Source: CAZKJL01 sp964611095 (lineage in GTDB: Bacteria > Patescibacteriota > Gracilibacteria > Peribacterales > Peribacteraceae). Taken from it: a stretch of DNA of 18,244 bases. Within the stretch, counting starts at the first letter, position 1; each line of letters opens with the position of its first letter. Under the pieces are notes generated by a model, which had not been told where the DNA came from, ran no database searches, and worked only from the letters and a program-made list of their open reading frames with translations. The stretch covers positions 1 to 18,244 of the forward strand of contig CAZSWJ010000019.1 of the NCBI GenBank assembly GCA_964611095.1, written 5' to 3'. Below are positions 13,721 through 18,244 of this stretch, one piece after another. The position numbers and the translations under genes were made by a program.

Positions 13721-13727
13721 GTGATAA
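13701..13727 (+). promoter_or_regulatory. CIRCE-like operator upstream of clpC
   Basis: CTATCACTC, nine bases, GAGTGATAA. The arms pair over eight positions (TATCACTC/GAGTGATA). The known CIRCE element bound by the heat-shock repressor HrcA is TTAGCACTC-N9-GAGTGCTAA. This site keeps the 9-bp arms, the exact N9 spacing and the invariant CACTC/GAGTG core. It ends 17 nt before the clpC ATG and overlaps the likely -10 region. HrcA itself is not in the window. Confidence 0.75.
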
Positions 13728-13744
13728 CATCTTCCCTCCATTCT

Positions 13745-16503
13745 ATGCACCCGTTCGACAGATTCACACCCAACGCCAAGCTGGCACTCCAGCTGGCCGA
13801 GCAGGAGGCGAAGACCGCCAAGGCCCAGTACATCGGGACCGAACACTTGCTGCTCGGACTCCTGGGTATCCCGAAGTCACTCGGCTTCTCCATTCTCACG
13901 GGAGCCGGCGTCACGCACGAGAACATCCGCATCTTGCTCAAGGCCCAGAAGGGCGTCGACAACGAAGGACAGAACGTGAAACACGGTCTCTCCCTCTCGC
14001 TCAACACCGTCATCGAACAGAGCGTGATGATCGCGCACAAGTTCAGGCATGCCAACATCGGAACCGAGCACCTTCTCTACGCGCTCATCAGCAACGGCAA
14101 GAATGCCGCGACCGTGTTGCTCGAAAGCATGCAGATCAATCCCGAGGATTTGAAAGTGCACATCGAGGAAATGTTCGGGCAGATCAACAATTTCCGAAGC
14201 CAGCACCGCAATCTCGAGTCGTCTCTTGAATCGTTCTTCCACGGCCTCCAGGGAGCCCTGGCAGGCGGTCAGCCCACCGCCAATGGCGGCGAAGCGGACG
14301 GCCTCAAGCGCCGCAAGGCCGAGGGCAAGAGCAAGACGCCCGTGCTCGATTACTTCAGCGAAGACATGACGAAGAAAGCGCAGGACAAGAAATTCGATCC
14401 GGTCATCGGCCGCGATCTGGAGATCGAGCGTCTCGTGCACATTCTGAACCGCAAGACGAAGAACAATCCCGTGCTCATCGGAGAGTCCGGCGTGGGCAAG
14501 ACCGCGATCGTCGAGGGTCTCGCACAGCGCATCGTCGACGGCAAAGTGCCCGTGAGCCTCAAGCACAAGCGCGTGCTGCAGCTCAACATGGGCTCCGTCG
14601 TCGCCGGCACCAAGTACCGCGGCGAATTCGAGCAGCGTTTCGACGACATCATCAAGGAAGCGACCGAGAGCAAGGGTGAAATCATCCTGTTCATCGACGA
14701 ACTCCACACCGTCGTGGGTTNNNNNNNNNNNNNNNNNNNNNNNNNNNNNNNNNNNNNNNNNNNNNNNNNNNNNNNNNNNNNNNNNNNNNNNNNNNNNNNN
14801 NNNNNNNNNNNNNNNNNNNNGAGAGCAAGGGTGAAATCATCCTGTTCATCGACGAACTCCACACCGTCGTGGGTTCGGGTTCCGCCGAAGGTTCGCTCGA
14901 TGCCGCGAACATCCTCAAGCCCGCGCTCAGCCGCTCGGCTCTGCAGGTCATCGGTGCGACGACCACGAGCGAGTACCGCAAATCGATTGAAAAAGACCGC
15001 GCCCTCGAGCGCCGGTTCCAGTCCATCATGGTGGAGGAGCCCTCCACGGAGGACGCCATCAAGATTCTCACCGGACTCAAGAGTACGTTTGAGCGCTTCC
15101 ACAAGCTCCACATCGATGATAAGGCCGTGGAGGCCGCGGTGAAGCAGAGCAAGCGCTACCTCACCGAACGCTACCTCCCCGACAAGGCCATCGACGTGCT
15201 CGATGAAGCCGCCGCCGGCAAGAGCGTGCTCCACAAGGACGACAGCTCGCCGCGTCTCAAGGAAATCGAAGACGCGCTCAAGAACATCGAAGCCAAGAAG
15301 CAGCTCGCCGTGCGCGAACAGAAGTACCAGCACGCGCTGAAGCTCCGCAAAGAAGAGGAGGACCTCAACGAGGAGAAGAAAGTGATCCTCAGCCAGGTCG
15401 ACGGCGACATCCGCACACCCATCGAAATCGGCGAGGACGACATCAACGCCGTCATCGCTCGCATGACGGGCATCCCGGTGACGCGCCTCATGAAGTCCGA
15501 GACGAAACGTCTCAACTCACTCGAAGCCGTGCTCAAGAAGCACATCGTCGGTCAGGACGACGCGATCTCCAAGGTCGCTCGCGCCATCCGCCGCAGCCGC
15601 GTCGGCATCGCCGACACGCGCCGCCCCATCGGTTCGTTCCTGTTCATGGGACCCACCGGTGTCGGTAAGACCGAACTCGTGAAGTCACTCGCCAGCGAAA
15701 TCTTCCAGCGCGAGGACGCACTCATCAAAATCGACATGTCCGAGTTCATGGAGCGCCACAACGTCTCCCGTCTCACGGGAACGACCGCGGGCTACGTGGG
15801 CTACGAGGAAGGCGGACAGCTCACGGAAGCCGTGCGTCGCAAGCCGTACTCCGTCGTTCTGTTCGATGAAATCGAGAAGGCTCACCCGGAGTTCTTCAAC
15901 ATTCTTCTGCAGATCATGGAAGACGGTCAGCTCACCGACGGTCAGGGCAAGACGGTGGACTTCCGCAATACGATCATCGTCATGACCAGCAACATCGGAG
16001 CCGACAAGCTCACGAAGGAAGCCGGCAAGATCGGATTCAAACTCGGCGAAGAAGCCAAGCGCGAAGAGCAGGTCTACGAAGAGAAGCGCGCCGAAGTGCT
16101 CCGCGAACTCAAAGACAACGTTCGTCCCGAGTTCCTCAACCGCATCGACCACATCATCGTCTTCAACGCTTTGAACCAAGAAGCGATCCGCAAGATCGTA
16201 CAGATTCACGTCGACAATCTTGCCGCTCGTCTCAAGGAGCAGGGCTACGGACTCACCGCCGACGACAAAGCCATCGAGATCCTGGGCAACCTGGGCTTCG
16301 ATCCCGAGTACGGCGCACGTCCCGTCCGCCGCACCATCCAGGACAAACTGGAGGACGAAATCGCCGGCAGCATCCTCAAGGGGATGTTCAAGAAGGGCGA
16401 TGTCATCCACGCCGTGGGCAAGGGCAAAGACGAAATCGTCCTGATGCACCCCGAAGTGGCTGAAACTACAAAAAAGAAGGAGAAGAAGGCCGTTACAGTG
16501 TAA
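13745..16503 (+). CDS. clpC: ATP-dependent Clp protease ATP-binding subunit ClpC (contains assembly gap)
   Basis: ClpC is an AAA+ unfoldase that feeds proteins to ClpP. Removing the 100 N plus one copy of the flanking 55-bp duplication joins both halves in frame, giving 867 residues. Numbered on that product, the Clp N-domain repeats span about 1-145. AAA-1 has Walker A GESGVGKT (246-253) and Walker B ILFIDE (314-319). A charged coiled M-domain lies near 450-495. AAA-2 has GPTGVGKT (584-591) and VVLFDE (652-657). IGF (711-713) sits at the known ClpP-binding loop, which supports ClpC over ClpB. The C-terminus is Lys-rich. ATG at 13745 matches the family N-terminus (MHPFDRFTPNAK). The CIRCE-like site implies heat-shock control. 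Confidence 0.95.
14666..14720 (+). repeat. 55-bp duplication flanking the gap, left copy
   Basis: Identical over all 55 bases to 14821-14875. It encodes the Walker B region of ClpC AAA-1 (ESKGEIILFIDELHTVVG). The same 55 bp ends one contig and starts the next, as expected for an unmerged assembly overlap. Confidence 0.95.
14721..14820. other. Assembly gap (100 N)
   Basis: Exactly 100 undetermined bases, a conventional placeholder length. Because the flanks are identical, no sequence is likely to be missing; see the duplicated 55 bp on each side. Frame continuity is exact once 155 bp (gap plus one copy) are removed. Confidence 0.97.
14821..14875 (+). repeat. 55-bp duplication flanking the gap, right copy
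   Basis: Exact copy of 14666-14720. The reading frame continues from here through the rest of ClpC. Confidence 0.95.
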
Positions 16504-16510
16504 AAAGTAT

Positions 16511-16584
16511 GAAAGTGCGGAAGTACGTAAGTACGCCATGAAAGTGGAAACTTACGCACTTTCGCACTTATGACACTTCCGCAC
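16511..16584 (+). repeat. Short-unit palindromic array between clpC and prgI
   Basis: The left half has three tandem 8-bp units (AAGTGCGG, AAGTACGT, AAGTACGC). The right half carries the same unit inverted four times (ACTTACGC, ACTTTCGC, ACTTATGAC, ACTTCCGC). The left arm can pair two ways: GAAAGTGCG (16511-16519) with CGCACTTTC (16555-16563), or GTGCGGAAGT (16515-16524) with ACTTCCGCAC (16575-16584). It follows the clpC stop by 7 nt and precedes the prgI promoter. No U-tract is present. Confidence 0.7.
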
Positions 16585-16613
16585 CTCCCGATATGGCGTT
16601 TTCGGCTGTTTTT

Positions 16614-16622
16614 TGCTATAAT
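16614..16622 (+). promoter_or_regulatory. Extended -10 promoter of the PrgI / TraC-like operon
   Basis: TGC followed by a perfect TATAAT (16617-16622). This is the best -10 box in the window. The start is predicted near 16629, giving a leader of about 20 nt that contains a direct repeat AAAACCC AAAACCC and no SD. Confidence 0.7.
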
Positions 16623-16648
16623 AAGAAGATTACAAAAACCCAAAACCC

Positions 16649-17323
16649 ATGCCTATCGAAGCCGTCAAAATTCCGCAGAACGTGTACGTGGAGGACCGCA
16701 TCATCGGTCCGGTCACGCTCAGGCAGCTCATGATCACCGGAATCGGTGCCGGTATCAGCTACGCGCTGTACGCAACGGCGACGAAAGCGGGAGGTGCGAC
16801 TGTTCCGATTGCCATCGCTTGTTGGACGCCCGCCGTCATCTTCGCGATGTTCGCATTTTTGAAAATCAACGACCTGTCGCTCTTCAACATCATTCTTCTG
16901 ATGGTCGAAGGTTTCAACAAACCGAGCCAGCGTTACTGGAGCCCGCACCCGGGCATCAGCATCAACCTCATCACGAGGAAGTCGACGCAAGAATTCGCGA
17001 CGATCGAAACGAAGGCATTGCAGAACGCAGCCAAGCTCGCCGAACTCACGAGGCAGCTGGAGAAGCGTCGTCAGGAATTCACGGACATGGCGAACCACGA
17101 AGCGCAGAACCTCGACACCGTGTCGAGCGCAGCCCCTGCTCCCGCCGTCGTGGTAGCAGCCAAAGCTCCGGAAGCCGTGGCGGTAGCCGCAGCGGAGCCG
17201 GAAGCAGCACCGCTCCCCGTCCGCACGGATCGCGTGCAGGCAAGCGGCCTTGAACCCGAACGTTCCATCGACGGCATCGCACCCGCGAGCCGCTTCGGTC
17301 ACCTTCTCGCCGACTCTCACTAA
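16649..17323 (+). CDS. PrgI family protein (VirB3-like type IV secretion component)
   Basis: This 224-residue protein has the N-terminal PrgI pattern. IPQNVYVEDRIIGPVTLRQL leads into two membrane helices (about 25-47 and 50-72). The short amphipathic KINDLSLFNIILLMVEGFNKPSQRYW follows. The C-terminal part is a soluble helix (about 115-150) and then a low-complexity Ala/Pro/Val-rich tail. PrgI proteins take the place of VirB3 in type-IV-secretion systems of Gram-positive and CPR bacteria and sit beside the VirB4-like ATPase at the inner membrane. Consistent with this, a TraC-like gene follows after five bases. The promoter is strong and its own, so it need not be co-transcribed with clpC. Confidence 0.85.
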   Translation: MPIEAVKIPQNVYVEDRIIGPVTLRQLMITGIGAGISYALYATATKAGGATVPIAIACWTPAVIFAMFAFLKINDLSLFNIILLMVEGFNKPSQRYWSPHPGISINLITRKSTQEFATIETKALQNAAKLAELTRQLEKRRQEFTDMANHEAQNLDTVSSAAPAPAVVVAAKAPEAVAVAAAEPEAAPLPVRTDRVQASGLEPERSIDGIAPASRFGHLLADSH

Positions 17324-17328
17324 ACTCC

Positions 17329-18081
17329 ATGGCCGAGCAACCCAACACCATCGTCTCCAAGGAGAGCGCCGCCGCGGTCCCCGACTCCGTACGCAAGAAG
17401 AAGAAAGCGTTCTCGATGTCGACGCAGCGCTACCTCCCCATCGCGGAGATCAAGGAAGACACGGTCGTGCTCAAAAACGGCGGACTCCGCGCCGTGCTCA
17501 AAGTGAACTCGCTCAACTTCAACTTGAAGAGCGAGATCGAGCAGCAGGGTATCATCGCCGGTTACCAGGGATTCGTGAACACGCTCATCTTCCCGATTCA
17601 GATCTTGGTGCGCTCCACCCGACTGAACATCGACCCGTACATCCAGAACCTCAAGCAGCGCGCCGACGTGCAGACGAGCCCGCTCCTCAAGGACCAGACG
17701 AACGACTACGCCGACTTCATGGAGAAGCTCGTGGATATCGCCGACATCATGCAGAAGAGCTTCTACGTCATCATCCCCATCGATGCTCCGGCGAAGGCCA
17801 AGCGCACGCTCATTCAGCGCTTCTTGGACTGGATCAACGTGGATGACACGCGCGCCAAAGCTCTGCAGCGCAGCCGCGAGTTCCGCGCCTACAGCAAGAT
17901 CCTCCGCGACCGCGTCACGCTCGTGCAATCGGGTCTGGAAAACGTGGGTATCACCATGCGCCGCATGAAGACCGAGGAACTCGTGCAGCTGTATTACACA
18001 ATCTATAACCCGATCACGAGCCAGAAGCAGAAGTTCCAGTCGCTCGGCGATTTGAACGCGGACTCAGCAGCGCTCATGTAA
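17329..18081 (+). CDS. TraC-like protein (VirB4 N-terminal domain, no ATPase)
   Basis: This 250-residue protein resembles the N-terminal domain of TraC/VirB4 secretion ATPases. A basic start (VRKKKKAFSMSTQRYLPI) leads into EIKEDTVVLKNGGLRAVLKV, SLNFNLKSEIEQQGIIAGYQ and a segment ending FPIQILVRS. A helical region follows. It ends at a TAA without any Walker A motif, so the motor domain is absent from this polypeptide. In CPR genomes this domain is often a separate gene followed by the ATPase. Here at least 163 bp of non-coding sequence follows, and an ATPase gene, if present, lies beyond the window. It sits five bases after prgI, in an operon, with CTCC directly before the ATG. Confidence 0.8.
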   Translation: MAEQPNTIVSKESAAAVPDSVRKKKKAFSMSTQRYLPIAEIKEDTVVLKNGGLRAVLKVNSLNFNLKSEIEQQGIIAGYQGFVNTLIFPIQILVRSTRLNIDPYIQNLKQRADVQTSPLLKDQTNDYADFMEKLVDIADIMQKSFYVIIPIDAPAKAKRTLIQRFLDWINVDDTRAKALQRSREFRAYSKILRDRVTLVQSGLENVGITMRRMKTEELVQLYYTIYNPITSQKQKFQSLGDLNADSAALM

Positions 18082-18105
18082 GGACTGCGAGGAATGCAAT
18101 GATTG

Positions 18106-18124
18106 CAAAGAGTGCAAGGAACTC
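18106..18124 (+). repeat. 19-bp repeat module A, copy 2
   Basis: CAAAGAGTGCAA then G and GAACTC, 18 of 19 bases identical to 121-139. It is placed 25 nt after the TraC-like stop codon. Confidence 0.6.
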
Positions 18125-18137
18125 AGATTTGGTGAAT

Positions 18138-18244
18138 CCACATCCAAAGGGCGGCGTGCACTGCGCGCGGGGGTCTGCGGGTGGGCGCTCAGTGCACACG
18201 CGCTTCTTTTGGTTCTTTTCTTGTCGCTCGGACAAGAAAAGAAC
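18138..18244 (+). repeat. Third structured intergenic element (module B plus hairpins)
   Basis: It starts with module B (18138-18150, 12 of 13 bases as at 3041-3053). A larger imperfect inverted repeat follows, with core TGCACTG (18157-18163) / CAGTGCA (18190-18196) flanked by GC-rich arms. It ends in a perfect 14-bp hairpin GTTCTTTTCTTGTC (18212-18225) / GACAAGAAAAGAAC (18231-18244) with a 5-nt loop, cut by the window end. The layout parallels the 183-bp repeats, although the sequence differs. No U-tract is visible. Confidence 0.6.

Noticed and set aside
14721..14820. clpC broken by gap, frameshift or insertion
   Set aside because: The 55-bp flanks are identical and the frame is continuous after collapsing them, so the gene is intact.
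16511..16584. CRISPR array
   Set aside because: Units are 8 bp without unique spacers and reverse orientation halfway; no cas genes nearby.

Overview
The window looks like a chromosomal piece of a Candidate Phyla Radiation (Patescibacteria) bacterium, most likely from the Peregrinibacteria/Peribacteria side. This placement is inferred from gene content, not from a marker-gene tree. The supporting features are a GC-rich sequence with short intergenic spaces, a fused ADP-forming acyl-CoA synthetase, a PrgI + TraC-like pair with a VirB2-like pilin nearby, Ser-rich linkers in an exported protein, and almost no Shine-Dalgarno (SD) sequences. TGA ends several genes (tatD, the GIY-YIG gene, the AI-2E gene), so the UGA-to-Gly code of Gracilibacteria is not used here.

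Layout, left to right. tRNA-Arg(CCG) on the minus strand (1-75). A 183-bp structured intergenic repeat, copy 1 (161-343). A minus-strand unit of tRNA-Lys(TTT), a GIY-YIG protein and tatD, the last two overlapping by ATGA. A small hypothetical gene diverging from a GT4 glycosyltransferase. Repeat copy 2 (3103-3285) between the converging glycosyltransferase and ruvB. ruvB diverging from the acyl-CoA synthetase, which ends in an intrinsic terminator. Two exported or membrane-anchored hypotheticals. rplK, an unrelated membrane-protein gene, rplA, and a terminator. dus and a 310-aa hypothetical on the minus strand. Then a plus-strand run of VirB2-like pilin, AI-2E permease, clpC, a short-repeat hairpin array, PrgI and a TraC-like protein. 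The window closes in a third structured intergenic element.

Functionally it mixes information processing (ruvB, L11, L1, Dus, two tRNAs), protein quality control (ClpC), energy conservation (acetyl-CoA to acetate plus ATP is the known role of the synthetase family), envelope glycosylation, and parts of a type-IV-secretion-like apparatus.

The main observations are these. (1) A recurring start architecture in which a -10-like box lies only 6-9 nt before the start codon of eight genes, predicting leaderless mRNAs. (2) A CIRCE-like heat-shock operator in front of clpC. (3) A modular family of nested-palindrome intergenic repeats. (4) A 100-N gap inside clpC flanked by an exact 55-bp duplication, which is an assembly artefact; collapsing it restores an intact 867-residue ClpC.
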